Below, in pieces: positions 1 through 9,800 of a stretch of DNA of 64,000 nt. Under the pieces are notes generated by a model that worked only from the letters and a program-made list of their open reading frames with translations, had not been told where the DNA came from and searched no databases. The position numbers were made by a program, and so were the translations under genes. Source of the DNA: Edaphobacter bradus. GTDB taxonomy: Bacteria; Acidobacteriota; Terriglobia; Terriglobales; Acidobacteriaceae. The first letter of the stretch is position 1; each line of letters opens with the position of its first letter. The DNA is taken from contig NZ_JAGSYF010000002.1 of NCBI RefSeq assembly GCF_025685645.1, positions 930,907-994,906 on the forward strand, written 5' to 3'.

Positions 1-1557
1 ATGAGGGTTAGCTGCAACATCTCGATAGCAGTATTCGCTCTGGCTCTGACGATTCCGCCGCGTGGTAGCGCGCAGGAGACACATAGCCATCCTGCGCCCG
101 AAAAGCTCGGTAGTGTCTCGTTCCCGACTTCGTGCAATCCAGCGGTCCAGCAGGAGTTTCAGCGTGGCGTCGCGCTCCTTCACTCGTTCGCTTACGAGGT
201 ATCGCGGCAGGCCTTCCGTGATGTGAGTGCGTCTGACCCGAAGTGCGCTATGGCACATTGGGGCATTGCGATGACGTATTACCACCAGCTATGGGAGCCG
301 CAGATCACACAGTCTGATACGGAGAAGGGTCTCTCCGAGATGCAGGAGGCGAAGCAGCTCGGAAGCCCTCTTGAGCGGGAGAGTATGTTGATCGGTGCTC
401 TCTCAACGTTTTATGCAGATGCCGACCGTGTCCCTTTGCGCGACAGAGCTGTGGCTTACGAGCGGTCGATGGCGCAGGTGGCGAGCCGTTTCCCAACGGA
501 CACCGAAGCCCAGGTCTTCTATGCGCTTTCTCTGCTCGCGACCGCGTCGGCGATGGATCGGACGCACGCCAACCAGAAGCGGGCAGTAGCTGTCCTTGAG
601 CCACTCAACCAGAGGTATCCGCGACATCCGGGAATCGTTCACTATCTGATCCACGCTGAAGACAATGCGGAGATGGCTGCTCAGGGTCTGGAAGCAGCTC
701 GGAGTTATGCCAGGATTGCGCCTTCCGCTCCGCATGCGCTTCATATGCCGTCGCACATTTACACCAGGCTCGGTCTATGGCAGGAGTCGGTGTCTTCCAA
801 CCTTGCAGCGCGGGCAGCGGCTCATGAGCAAGGTGACCTTGGTGAAGAGCTGCATGCGATGGACTACCTGGTGTACGCCTATCTGCAGATGGGACGCCAC
901 GAAGATGCGGACCGAATTCGGCTCGAGGTGAAACGGATGACCGCGCTGCCCGTCGACACGTTCAAGATTGGATATGCTGGGACGGCAATTCCGGTGCGCT
1001 ATGCCGTGGAGAGAAACGATTGGGCAATGGCCTCTGTGCTGGAGCCATTTACTGATTCGCCGCCGCAGGTGCAAGCTATGGTCTTCTGGTCACGTGCGGT
1101 AGGCTTCGCTCGTGAGGGTAAGCCAGGCAGCGTGAAACTTGAGATCGATAAGCTGCAGCGGGTGTTCGAAGACCTACAAAAGACTGGCCACACCTACTGG
1201 GCGGAGCAGGTCGACATTCAAATTCAGGAGGCAAGAGCCTGGCTGTCTCGCGCGTTAGGGAAGAATGAGGAGGCCGTACAACAGATGCGTGCTGCGGCTG
1301 ACAAGGAGGATGCGATCGAAAAGCTGCCAATCACCCCTGGGCCGGTTATTCCCGCCCGCGAGCAGCTGGGCGAGCTGTTGCTGCAGGTTGGACAGGGTGG
1401 GGCTGCCCTGAACGAGTTTGAGAGGTGTCTCGCGATCGCACCAGGGAGGCGAGGTTCTGTCGCGGGAGCTTTGCAGGCGGCCACATCGGCACATAACCAA
1501 ACCAAAGCGGAGTACTTTAGAGCGCAATTCAATAGTCTTGGTCGCACCGAACCGTAA
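1..1557 (+). CDS. Secreted tetratricopeptide-repeat protein
   Basis: 518 aa. The N-terminus is a signal peptide-like segment (hydrophobic run SIAVFALALTIPP then SAQE), so export is likely. The body is helical with TPR-like pairs; motifs such as AMAHWGIAMTYYHQLW (about residues 80-97), HYLIHAEDNAE and HALHMPSHIYTRLG match the acidobacterial TPR protein family that is usually annotated only as 'tetratricopeptide repeat protein'. No catalytic motif is visible; TPRs normally mediate protein-protein contact. The ATG is at base 1 of the window, so a longer N-terminus upstream cannot be excluded, although the signal peptide suggests this is the true start. The downstream gene is convergent, so it is not obviously part of an operon here. 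Confidence 0.85.
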   Translation: MRVSCNISIAVFALALTIPPRGSAQETHSHPAPEKLGSVSFPTSCNPAVQQEFQRGVALLHSFAYEVSRQAFRDVSASDPKCAMAHWGIAMTYYHQLWEPQITQSDTEKGLSEMQEAKQLGSPLERESMLIGALSTFYADADRVPLRDRAVAYERSMAQVASRFPTDTEAQVFYALSLLATASAMDRTHANQKRAVAVLEPLNQRYPRHPGIVHYLIHAEDNAEMAAQGLEAARSYARIAPSAPHALHMPSHIYTRLGLWQESVSSNLAARAAAHEQGDLGEELHAMDYLVYAYLQMGRHEDADRIRLEVKRMTALPVDTFKIGYAGTAIPVRYAVERNDWAMASVLEPFTDSPPQVQAMVFWSRAVGFAREGKPGSVKLEIDKLQRVFEDLQKTGHTYWAEQVDIQIQEARAWLSRALGKNEEAVQQMRAAADKEDAIEKLPITPGPVIPAREQLGELLLQVGQGGAALNEFERCLAIAPGRRGSVAGALQAATSAHNQTKAEYFRAQFNSLGRTEP

Positions 1558-1590
1558 TTCGTCACCCAATTAATAGATCGGTCCGAAGCC

Positions 1591-1620
1591 CGCGATGAAG
1601 CTGCGAAGGATGGGGCACGC
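1591..1620 (+). repeat. Degenerate copy of GATGARRCTGC...GGATGGGGCAC intergenic repeat
   Basis: The sequence GCGATGAAGCTGCGAAGGATG followed by GGGCAC matches a short element seen again near 25226, 27351, 35587 and 48686. Here the hairpin arms have mostly decayed. It lies between two convergent genes. Confidence 0.6.
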
Positions 1621-1687
1621 GGCTAGGGCGTTGCGTACCGCTTTTCTAAGTGACCTGACCGGTCGTCTCATCCCACGATTGACAGCG

Positions 1688-2533
1688 CTAAGTCCACGCA
1701 CTGAGGAGGCGGCCGGCGGAGCCGAGGAGCTTGAGGTTGTCGGTGCGCTTCGAGAAGTAGCGGGCGTTGAGCTCCGGCGTGCCGAGGTCTTCGATGCCGC
1801 GGAAGGCGGTGAGTTCGAGGGCGATCTCTTCGGGGGTGAAGAAGAGCTGGAACGGCTCACCGGCGAGCTGGACGCGCGAGGCGAGAGAGTCGTGCGCGAG
1901 CTGCTCGAAGAAGGGAAGCGCGGAGCGCGGCTGGCTGTAGTCCATTACGACGCCGCTGCCTGCAGGGGACTTTGCGATGAAATCGAGTGTCGCACGGAAG
2001 GCCGCATGCGTGAGGTAGGGGACGACTCCGAGCCAGGCGAAGAAGGTGCGGGCGTGTGGGTCGAAGCCCGCAGCGAGGAGTTGCGCTGGGAGCGTCTGGT
2101 GCTCGAAGTCGATGGGTGCGTAGGTGAGGCCCTGCGGCGTGGGAAGGTTGCCGCCTTCGAGAAGCTCTCGCTTCCACTGCTGCGTAGCGGGATGGTCGAC
2201 CTCGAAGACGTGCAGGTCTGGGTGAGGGTTGCGGTGCGCGAACGTGTCGAGTCCGGCTCCAAGCAGGACGTACTGCGTGGCTCCGTCGGCGACGGCGCGG
2301 GCGAGCATGTCCTCGGCGTAGCGGCTGCGCGCTACGAGGAAGGCGCGGAGGGCGACGGAGAAGGGCTTGTGCAGCTTGGTCGCCGTACGCTCGACCTCGG
2401 GGAGGTACGCGTTACCGAGGATGGGGACGGCGATGGGGTCGGGGAAGACGAGCGGCTGTGCGTCGTAGATCTGGTGCGCGGCGCGGCGCATTGCTACGCG
2501 CAGCGCGGTGCGGGATGGACGTGCATGCTCCAT
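1688..2533 (-). CDS. Class I SAM-dependent methyltransferase, leucine carboxyl methyltransferase (LCMT/TIGR00027) type
   Basis: 281 aa. The SAM-binding motif YVLLGAGLDTFAHR (around residues 88-102) and the acidic pair in VFEVDHPATQQWKRELL are hallmarks of the LCMT-like family of small-molecule O-methyltransferases. The N-terminus (TALRVAMRRAAHQIYDAQPL) also fits this family, whose bacterial members often have unknown substrates. Length is normal for the family and no key residue looks missing. It is transcribed in the same direction as the downstream-lying neighbours but is separated from accD by about 110 bases without an obvious shared leader. The substrate cannot be inferred from the neighbourhood. 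Confidence 0.88.
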   Translation of the reverse strand: MEHARPSRTALRVAMRRAAHQIYDAQPLVFPDPIAVPILGNAYLPEVERTATKLHKPFSVALRAFLVARSRYAEDMLARAVADGATQYVLLGAGLDTFAHRNPHPDLHVFEVDHPATQQWKRELLEGGNLPTPQGLTYAPIDFEHQTLPAQLLAAGFDPHARTFFAWLGVVPYLTHAAFRATLDFIAKSPAGSGVVMDYSQPRSALPFFEQLAHDSLASRVQLAGEPFQLFFTPEEIALELTAFRGIEDLGTPELNARYFSKRTDNLKLLGSAGRLLSAWT

Positions 2534-2642
2534 GGTTTCAGGGTACAGGCAGCGGCCACGGATGCGCGCAGATCGGCGGACCAGACGGGCAGTTTAAATC
2601 AGTTCTTTATCCGTGTTCGTCGGTGTGAATCCGTGGTCGTAC

Positions 2643-3500
2643 TCAGTTGGTCGGATGAGTTGAAACGTTCATCCACGTGAGGGCCTGGATGAGGTACTGC
2701 TTCATCTCCTTGCGCGGCACGATGGCGTCGAGGAAGCCATGTTCGAGCAGGAACTCGGAGCGCTGGAAGCCATCGGGGAGCTTCTGGCGAATGGTCTGCT
2801 CGATGACGCGCGGGCCGGCGAAGCCTATGAGCGCGCCGGGCTCGGCGATGTTGAGGTCGCCCAGCATGGCGAAGCTCGCGGTGACGCCGCCGGTGGTGGG
2901 GTCCGTCATCACGGAGATGTAGGGGATATTCTCGTCGTCCATCTTTGCGAGGCCGGTGGAGATCTTGGCGAGCTGCATCAGCGAGGCGATGCCCTCCATC
3001 ATGCGCGCTCCACCTGAGGCCGAGATGATGATGAGTGGATGGCGGGTCGCGAGCGAGCGGTCGACCGCGAGGGCGATGGTTTCGCCGACGACCGAGCCCA
3101 TGGAGCCGCCGATGAAGCTGTACTCCATCGCGCTGAGGACGACGTCATGTGGGCCGAGCTTGCCGACGGCGTTGACGATGGCGTCGTTGAGGCCGGTCTT
3201 CTTCTGGGCTTCGACGAGGCGCTTCTTATAGGGCTTCAGGTCGGTGAACTCGAGCGGGTCGGTCGAGCGCAGGTCGAGATCGACGAGCTGGTAGCCAGGC
3301 TCAAGCAGTTTGTCGATGCGCGAGCGCGCGTCGAAACGAAAGTGGTGGCCGCACTTAGGGCAGACCTGCAGGTTGGCCTCGAGCTCCGCCTTGAAGATGA
3401 CCTGGCGGCAGTGGGGGCAACGCACCCAGAGACCTTCGGTGCGGACTGTCCTCTGCTCGACGTTGAGGATCTCGTTGTCTTCGCGTTTGAACCAGCTCAT
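2643..3500 (-). CDS. accD: Acetyl-CoA carboxylase carboxyltransferase subunit beta
   Basis: 285 aa from the ATG at 3500 (protein begins MSWFKREDNEI, the usual AccD start; the frame is open 27 codons further upstream but that part is unlike the family). AccD pairs with AccA to move the carboxyl group from biotin on AccB to acetyl-CoA, giving malonyl-CoA for fatty acid synthesis in the cytoplasm. An N-terminal four-cysteine zinc ribbon is present (CPHCRQ and CPKCGHHF), followed by the crotonase-fold carboxyltransferase with SGGARMMEG and the DPTTGGVTASFAMLGD region. Full length. accA is not in the window. The gene is divergent from the TonB-like gene. Confidence 0.97.
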   Translation of the reverse strand: MSWFKREDNEILNVEQRTVRTEGLWVRCPHCRQVIFKAELEANLQVCPKCGHHFRFDARSRIDKLLEPGYQLVDLDLRSTDPLEFTDLKPYKKRLVEAQKKTGLNDAIVNAVGKLGPHDVVLSAMEYSFIGGSMGSVVGETIALAVDRSLATRHPLIIISASGGARMMEGIASLMQLAKISTGLAKMDDENIPYISVMTDPTTGGVTASFAMLGDLNIAEPGALIGFAGPRVIEQTIRQKLPDGFQRSEFLLEHGFLDAIVPRKEMKQYLIQALTWMNVSTHPTN

Positions 3501-3715
3501 GCGTTCGATGCCTTCCAGAGTGCCTCGACTATTGTACTGAAGCGCGGAGACGGCAAGGATATCGTCGAACCTGATGGGCAATCCGCGCGCCGGTTGAGGC
3601 CGACGGGGACCGACTTGGCCTCATCGTTCGTCCGTATGTCTCTTGTATGGCTGGGGATGTAACTTACGCCCACAGACGGGGCTTCTGAGGTTATCATTGC
3701 ATCCAGGTATGTCGC

Positions 3716-5407
3716 ATGTTGTCGCGACCCAACGCGAAGCCCAGCGCCGGAAGTAGCTCTAGGCCAGTCGATCCCTGCATCCGGAAGATTCAGTCTGTAT
3801 TCGACATGCATGGGGTTGCCTTCGGATCGCCTGATGATCTGCGAGGCTTCCTCGATCAATTGCGCGAGAACAAGCGTCTTGCCATGGACTTCTGGTCTCT
3901 CACCGGAAAGCTTAGGGACGCGGACGAGCACGAGTTATCGGGTGACCGGCTTCTAGGCGTCATTCTTCAGAGCCTGACCGGCCGCGAGGTTGCTGAGGTT
4001 CGCGCGGCAGGACCGCAGCAAAGCGGGCAGGTCGACGAACTGGTAAGTCTGCTGGCGGGTGTGGATGTGCACAACCCGCTGAACCCGCCACCGCCTTCGC
4101 GGCCAGCAGGGCCAGCTGTAGATCACGGGCTCCCCGAAGCTCTTGCCCCTGAGCGATATCGGTTGGAAGAGGCTTTGTCGCGATTGATGCGCAGCGGCGT
4201 TGAGCTAAGGCGGACCCTCGACACCTTTGAGGACAGCAAGGCGCACCGCGAATGGCAGCCTCGCGCATCAGCGCCGGCGACGCCATCTCCCCCCGAGGAC
4301 GCAACGCCATCGCCTTCCCCCTGTTCTTCGCGGGAGGACTCGTTGCCGGTTCCGAAGACGTCGATCGAGGAGCCTGTGCCAATCGACAGGCCAAAGAGAG
4401 AAGCGGAGAGGCCTCGTCAGACTGGGCCGCAGTCTGCGCGGCAGCCTTTGCAGCCCGTAGTGCCTGTGCAGTTTGTACGAGACCCCGTGCCGATTACAAG
4501 AACGCCTGTGGAGCCCGAACGGCCTGCACAGACGGTGGAAGAGCTCGTGCGGTCCGTGCAGCAGACAGCCAGAGCAAGGCTGATTCTAACGGAGGATAGG
4601 GCGCCTGCCGCGCCTCGAACGTCTTCGAACGTGGAACTCCTGGAGGAGGACGCTGTGCCGCCGGCCAAACGCAGCGACGCGGCTTGGTACTGGGCCATGC
4701 TGGGCGCACTGGTTGTCTGCCTCATCCTGATACGTCTCAGCACGTGGCACGAATTTCCCGCCCCTGCGGAGGGAGCAGCAGGCGTGGTCTCCTCTACGCG
4801 GGCTTCAAGTGAGCCTGCGGCGACCTCTCAAGTGCTTGACTCGACAAAAGTGCCTAAGCCTGTAGTCACCCCTTCGGCGCCGGAGGCTACAAAGACGTCG
4901 GCGCCGGCGGGAGTGGTGGAGCCCACGAGAGTGCCGGAGCCGAAAAGAGCCGCAAGAAACGGCGCGGCAGGCAGGCGTGCGGAAAAGTTCCGTTCTGTAC
5001 CATCGCCTGAAGCGAGTGCGCCGCCGCCCCCGGTGCAGTCCCCGGATTCAGATCGTATTGGCGTGTCGCATGAGGACGCCAGCATCACGTCAAGCGCAGG
5101 CGGCGAGGCCGAAGCAGCGGTCAACGTGCCGGCCTCTGTGATGGAGGCGCGTCTCGCGTCATCGCGTGTGCCTAGTTATCCCGAGACTGCCAAAGCCAGT
5201 CACGTCGAGGGGCGGGTTGTGCTCGAGGCCACCATCGCGAAGGATGGCAGCGTCGGCCATCTGCGCGTGCTCGAGGGCGATCCGCGGCTGCGGAGCGCGG
5301 CAACGGAGGCGGTCTCAAGGTGGCGCTACCGGCCTTACATGCTGAACGGAAAACCGGTCGAGGTGAATACGACGGTTCGTGTGGACTTCAGACTGCCGAA
5401 TCCTTAA
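3716..5407 (+). CDS. TonB-family energy transducer-like protein with long Pro/Ala-rich linker
   Basis: 563 aa. The N-terminal ~90 residues (FDMHGVAFGSPDDLRGFLDQL...) are cytoplasmic and unassigned. A single membrane span lies near residues 320-342 (AWYWAMLGALVVCLILIRL). Then comes a long Ser/Pro/Ala-rich periplasmic linker and a C-terminal TonB domain (SRVPSYPETAKASHVEGRV ... LRSAATEAVSRWRYRPYMLNG ... VDFRLPNP). TonB C-terminal domains contact TonB-dependent receptors and deliver proton-motive energy from ExbB/ExbD, so it may serve the three receptors in this window, but ExbB/ExbD are absent here. The membrane anchor in mid-protein with a ~300-residue cytoplasmic part is unusual for TonB, which normally has its anchor at the N-terminus. 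The ribosome binding site for this ATG is weak; a later ATG at 3803 is possible. Confidence 0.85.
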   Translation: MLSRPNAKPSAGSSSRPVDPCIRKIQSVFDMHGVAFGSPDDLRGFLDQLRENKRLAMDFWSLTGKLRDADEHELSGDRLLGVILQSLTGREVAEVRAAGPQQSGQVDELVSLLAGVDVHNPLNPPPPSRPAGPAVDHGLPEALAPERYRLEEALSRLMRSGVELRRTLDTFEDSKAHREWQPRASAPATPSPPEDATPSPSPCSSREDSLPVPKTSIEEPVPIDRPKREAERPRQTGPQSARQPLQPVVPVQFVRDPVPITRTPVEPERPAQTVEELVRSVQQTARARLILTEDRAPAAPRTSSNVELLEEDAVPPAKRSDAAWYWAMLGALVVCLILIRLSTWHEFPAPAEGAAGVVSSTRASSEPAATSQVLDSTKVPKPVVTPSAPEATKTSAPAGVVEPTRVPEPKRAARNGAAGRRAEKFRSVPSPEASAPPPPVQSPDSDRIGVSHEDASITSSAGGEAEAAVNVPASVMEARLASSRVPSYPETAKASHVEGRVVLEATIAKDGSVGHLRVLEGDPRLRSAATEAVSRWRYRPYMLNGKPVEVNTTVRVDFRLPNP

Positions 5408-5462
5408 CGCACCTCATCCTCAGAACACTCCAGTCGTGTTCAGCTCAGAGTCAGCTCGAGTG

Positions 5463-6026
5463 TTAGAACTCGATGCCGCGCTGCGCGAGGATCCCCTTCT
5501 GGTAAGCGTGCTTGACCTCGCGCATCTCGGTGACCGTGTCGGCCAGCTCGACCAGTGTGGGGTGCGCGTTGCGTCCGGTGAGGATAACGTGGACCATCTC
5601 GGGCTTGGCGCGCAACACCTCGGCCACCTTCTCGGGGTCGAGCATCTTGTAGCCGATCGCGTAGTTGATCTCGTCGAGCACAACGAGGTCCCACTCGCCG
5701 GAGAGGATCGCCGCGGCGGCCTCGTTCCACGCCTCTTCGACCATTCGGATATCCTCGGGATCGGTCTCGGCGCCGCCGACCTTCACGAAGCCGCGCCCCA
5801 TCTGCTTCATGACGAACGCGGGACCTTCAGGAGTGCCGAGCGCTTTGCCGAGCGCTTCGGCGGCGTCGAGCTCGCCGTAGTGCCAGGAGCCTTTGAGGAA
5901 CTGCAGGATGAGCACCCGCATGCCGTTGCCTGCGGCGCGAAAAGCCGTGCCAAGGGCCGCTGTGGTCTTGCCCTTGCCTGGGCCTGTGTTAATAAGGATG
6001 AGTCCACGACGAGAGGTTTCGACCAT
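5463..6026 (-). CDS. cobO: Cob(I)yrinic acid a,c-diamide adenosyltransferase (CobA/BtuR type)
   Basis: 187 aa. It transfers the 5'-deoxyadenosyl group of ATP to the cobalt of corrinoids, giving adenosylcobalamin precursors in the cytoplasm. The P-loop GPGKGKTT is at residues 15-22, and LVVLDEINYAIGYKM and the VHVILTGRNAHPTLVELAD block are typical of CobO/BtuR. Full length. No other cobalamin biosynthesis genes are nearby, so a role in corrinoid salvage is an inference. It is 54 bases downstream of rlmH on the same strand and could be co-transcribed with it. Confidence 0.95.
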   Translation of the reverse strand: MVETSRRGLILINTGPGKGKTTAALGTAFRAAGNGMRVLILQFLKGSWHYGELDAAEALGKALGTPEGPAFVMKQMGRGFVKVGGAETDPEDIRMVEEAWNEAAAAILSGEWDLVVLDEINYAIGYKMLDPEKVAEVLRAKPEMVHVILTGRNAHPTLVELADTVTEMREVKHAYQKGILAQRGIEF

Positions 6027-6080
6027 ACCGACAGCATAGGAGAAGAGCGGGCCGAAGGTAAGCCCCCCCGGGCGTGGCCT

Positions 6081-6536
6081 TCAGTGGCCCGAGTGGTACG
6101 GGTGTCCGGCAAGGATGGTGAAGGCGCGGTAGACCTGCTCGGCCAGCACCACGCGCGCGAGCTGATGGGGCAGCGTAATGCGGCCCAGCGAAAGCAGCAG
6201 GTCGGCGCGCTGGCGGGCTGCGTCGGACCAGCCGTCCGCCGGGCCGATGGCCATGACGAGCCGCTGGGTGCCATCGTCGCGAAGCCGGCCGATCGTGCCG
6301 GCCAGCTCTTCGGAGGAGAGCTGCTTGCCCCGGCTGTCGAGGAGGATGGCGTGGGCGGCCGAGCGGCCGGGCTGGCGGGTTAGCCAGTCGAGCAGCGCCC
6401 CCTCGGTGTCGAAGAGCTGGGAGTCGCAGGGGGTGTAGCGGGCCGTGCGCTCGAGGTAGTCGGCCAGCAGGCGGTCCGAGGGTTCGGACTTGGTTCGGGA
6501 GCGTCGAGGAACCACAGCAGCTAGGGTGATCTTCAT
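6081..6536 (-). CDS. rlmH: 23S rRNA (pseudouridine1915-N3)-methyltransferase
   Basis: 151 aa, normal length for the SPOUT methyltransferase RlmH, which methylates pseudouridine 1915 in helix 69 of 23S rRNA on assembled 70S ribosomes. Family signatures seen: AILLDSRGKQLSSEELA in the middle, VMAIGPADGW (SAM-binding knot), and the conserved C-terminal LPHQLARVVLAEQVYRAFTI followed by AGHPYHSGH. The C-terminal YHxGH is the family hallmark. It is the last member of an obgE-nadD-rsfS-rlmH order that is spread over 10 kb here by insertions. Confidence 0.96.
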   Translation of the reverse strand: MKITLAAVVPRRSRTKSEPSDRLLADYLERTARYTPCDSQLFDTEGALLDWLTRQPGRSAAHAILLDSRGKQLSSEELAGTIGRLRDDGTQRLVMAIGPADGWSDAARQRADLLLSLGRITLPHQLARVVLAEQVYRAFTILAGHPYHSGH

Positions 6537-6870
6537 TTCTGGAAATAAACGCTCATCCGGAAAATTCGACTCCTTGTCCCCAAATTATAGGATTCCATAT
6601 TTCTCTCAGGCGTTTTCACTCGAGGTGATCTGGGGATTCTTGCAGAATCAACTGGAAATCATGGCAATTCTTGTAGCTGTGCGTATGGCACGTAACGTGC
6701 ACACTATAACGGGCGAAAGTACACAGGCCAAGTACGGCGGCTGGAAGAAGGCGGCTAAAACGGGCCATAGGTGAGCTTATGCGAAGTCCTGCTGAGCTGA
6801 CTTTATTTGCGAGAACCCAAGAACAAAGGTCCAGATTTGCAAGTTCCATTAGAACTTCAGGAGTCGACCT
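6537..6870. other. Intergenic region between divergent rlmH and receptor gene
   Basis: About 330 bases, visibly richer in A/T than the flanking genes. It should hold promoters for both divergent genes but no confident -35/-10 pair was found. A 13-base odd palindrome (GCACGTAACGTGC) lies at 6688-6700 and could be a regulator site. The receptor's ribosome binding site CAGGAG lies just before its ATG. No convincing small gene was seen. Confidence 0.6.
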
Positions 6871-9800
6871 ATGCGTTCTAACAGTCTAGTAGTCACAATG
6901 TTCCTCTTCTTCGTCTTGGTTGGCGCTGGTCTCGCGCAGACCAGCAAGGGAATTGTCGCTGGCGTCGTACGGGACGCCTCGGGTGCGGTGATTTCGGGCG
7001 CCACAGTGACGGTTACGAACCAGGATACAACCGAGACCCGAACTACCACGACGGCCTCGACCGGCGCCTATCGTGTGGAAGCCATCAACCCGGGTACGTA
7101 CAAGATCCACGTCGATATGACCGGGTTCCGCGCCGAGGAGATTACCGACCTGAAGGTGCTTCCCTCGGTGGTGACCACATATGACGCGGTCCTGAACGTC
7201 GGTTCGGTCGGCGAGACGATCAGCGTAGAGGCCATCAGTAACGAGATCAACAGGGAGAACGGCCAGCTTTCGGGAACCGTCGATACCAAAGAGCTGCAGA
7301 CGGTGCCGATCTTTTCGCTGAGTCCGTTCGAACTGGTGGCGACGCTTCCAGGCGTGCAGTTGGTCAACCCGAACCTTAATCTGGGCGGCATTGCCGGAAA
7401 TTACACGCAGCTCACCGTGAACGGAGCGAGACCCCGCAGCAACAATTACCTGCTCGACGGTCAGGACATTAATGACGTTGGCATCGGCGGCCAATCGTTC
7501 AATCCCCAGGTGCCTGACATGTATCAATCGACAACAGTGCTACTAAACTCATCCTCATCTGAATATGGCCGGTCTGGTGGGGCGATCATCAACCTGGTGA
7601 CCAAGAGCGGCACCAACAAGTATCACGGGACGGCCTTCGAGCTTTACTCCGGCTCAGGCCTGAATGCGCTGGATGGACTTACCCGAAAGGGCAAGCCCTT
7701 CCCCCCGGGAAGCCCGAATCCGAAGGCGCGCTTCAACCAGCATCAGTTCGGGTTTACGCTGGGCGGGCCGCTCTGGAAGGACAAGCTGTTTGCCTTTGGC
7801 GGATCGCAGTGGACGCGCTTCTACGGAAAGAGCAATACGCCGAATACGATCGAGCTTCCTGACCAGCAGGGCTACAATCTTTTGACGGCTATCGGCGGAC
7901 AGCAGGTTGCGCTGCTGCAGGGGCTGCTGAACAGCGGCAGCTATCTGAAGGAGTATGCCAACCAGAGCATCGCCACCGGGCCTCCTGAACTCATTCCGAT
8001 CAGCGACCGGCCTGGATGCAGGGGCGGCTGTACCCTCACGACCGCGAACTTTCTCCGGCCCCCGGTGACGCAACAGCAGCCCGATACGCAATGGCTTTAC
8101 CGGATCGACTTTATTCCCCGGCCGAGCGACACGTTCACAGTGCGTTATCTGCACGATCGCTCGAACTTTTCTCCTGACCTTTCATTGAACACCTCCGGTC
8201 TTCCTGGTTTCGACGGCGAGGTTGGTGGTCCTGTAGAGTTGGCCGAGGTGACTTGGACGCACGTCTTCACACCGCACCTGTTGAACGAATTTCGGGCCTC
8301 GGAGGTTCGGCTCGGCTTCCTCTTTGACCTGACGCCGGAGGCGAAGGCCAACCCACTATCCAAGACGTTTAACCTGAACTTTTTGGACAACAATTTTCCT
8401 GTGCTGGGAATTTCTCAGAATATTCCCCAGGGCCGCAAGCAGGAGCTGTATCAGTTCCAGGATACGGTGGGCTGGACAAAGGGCAAACAGTCTCTCCGCA
8501 TGGGCGCTGACGTTGGCCGGGATCTTGAGATTGATCTCGTGGCGCAGCTCGCATTGGGCGAGCTCGACTTCAACGCCGGTGGAACGACCGCGAGCAACGG
8601 CCTGTCAGCGGTTGACAACTTCCTCGACAACCAGCTTGGAACCTCTGGTTTTGCGCGGAAGACCTTTGGACCGACGCGAGTGGATCCACATCTCTGGAAG
8701 ATCGGCGCCTTTATTCAGGACGACATCAAGCTCTCGCCACAGCTCACGGTCAACCTGGGCGTCCGCTATGACTACGTTACGGTGCCGGACAATGTGCTCA
8801 AGTACCCTGCAGTCGATCCTCACAATCCGTACGCTCCCATCGACACGGTCGTGAAGGTGCAGAAGGACACGAACAACATCGGGCCGCGCATAGGGTTCGC
8901 CTTTGTGCCAAACACCGGCTTCTTCTCCGACGGCAAGACGGTCATTCATGGAGGAATTGGGGTCTTCTATGACAACGACTTCACCAACATCCTCATCAAC
9001 ACCGCTCAGGCTTCACCAAATGCTCCGACTGGTAACAGGCAGTCCAACGCGCCCGGTGGTCTGCCGGATGCAACCGGGCAGCTTGATTTGATCACACCGG
9101 TCCTCGATCCATTGCACTCCCTGGTCCAGAGTGTGGCGAGCAACCTGGTCAATCCTCTGACGTACCAATATAACTTCGGCGTGGAACGGGAGCTTCCGGC
9201 AGCGATCAAACTGACGGTGAACTATGTTGGCGCGCGCGGAGAGAAGCTGTTCTCGAACCGGCAGCTGAACTACTTCGGCGGAATCGGCCAGCCCCGACTG
9301 AATCCGACGAGGAATGCGATCAACATCCGCGATAACCGGGCCGACTCGAACTACAACGCCGCTCAGGTCGAGGTCTCGCGCAACTTTGTTCACGGTCTCT
9401 TCTTCCGGGCATCGTACGCTTTCGCAAAGAATCTGGACGATGCGTCAGAGGTTTTTGCTACGTTTGCCTCGCCCACATCGTATTCGGCAAACCTGGCCGG
9501 AGACGGATTGCATCAGGACTGGGGCAATTCGGTATGGGACAGGCGGCATGTCGCTTCCTTTGAGTATGTCTACTCGCCTCCCGGATTGCACTCGGATAAT
9601 CGCGCCGCCAATCTGCTGCTGAGCGCGTTCACTCGCCACATTACGATCTCGGGGACCACTCAGTTTTCATCGGGTCCCTACAGCTCGTTCAACCTGGGGG
9701 GACGTGACACCAACGGCGACGGCAGTTCGGCCAACGACAGGCCCCTGATCGGAAACCGGAGGGCCCCGATCACAACGGCCGGAATCGACGGTTACTATCT

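Noticed and set aside
1595..2680. 361-codon open frame on the plus strand
   Set aside because: It is antisense to the methyltransferase gene; GC-rich third positions keep the opposite frame open and the product (Glu/Val/Gly-rich) has no family motif.
6490..6774. 94-codon frame on the plus strand
   Set aside because: Overlaps the start of rlmH antisense and the divergent promoter region; not protein-like.
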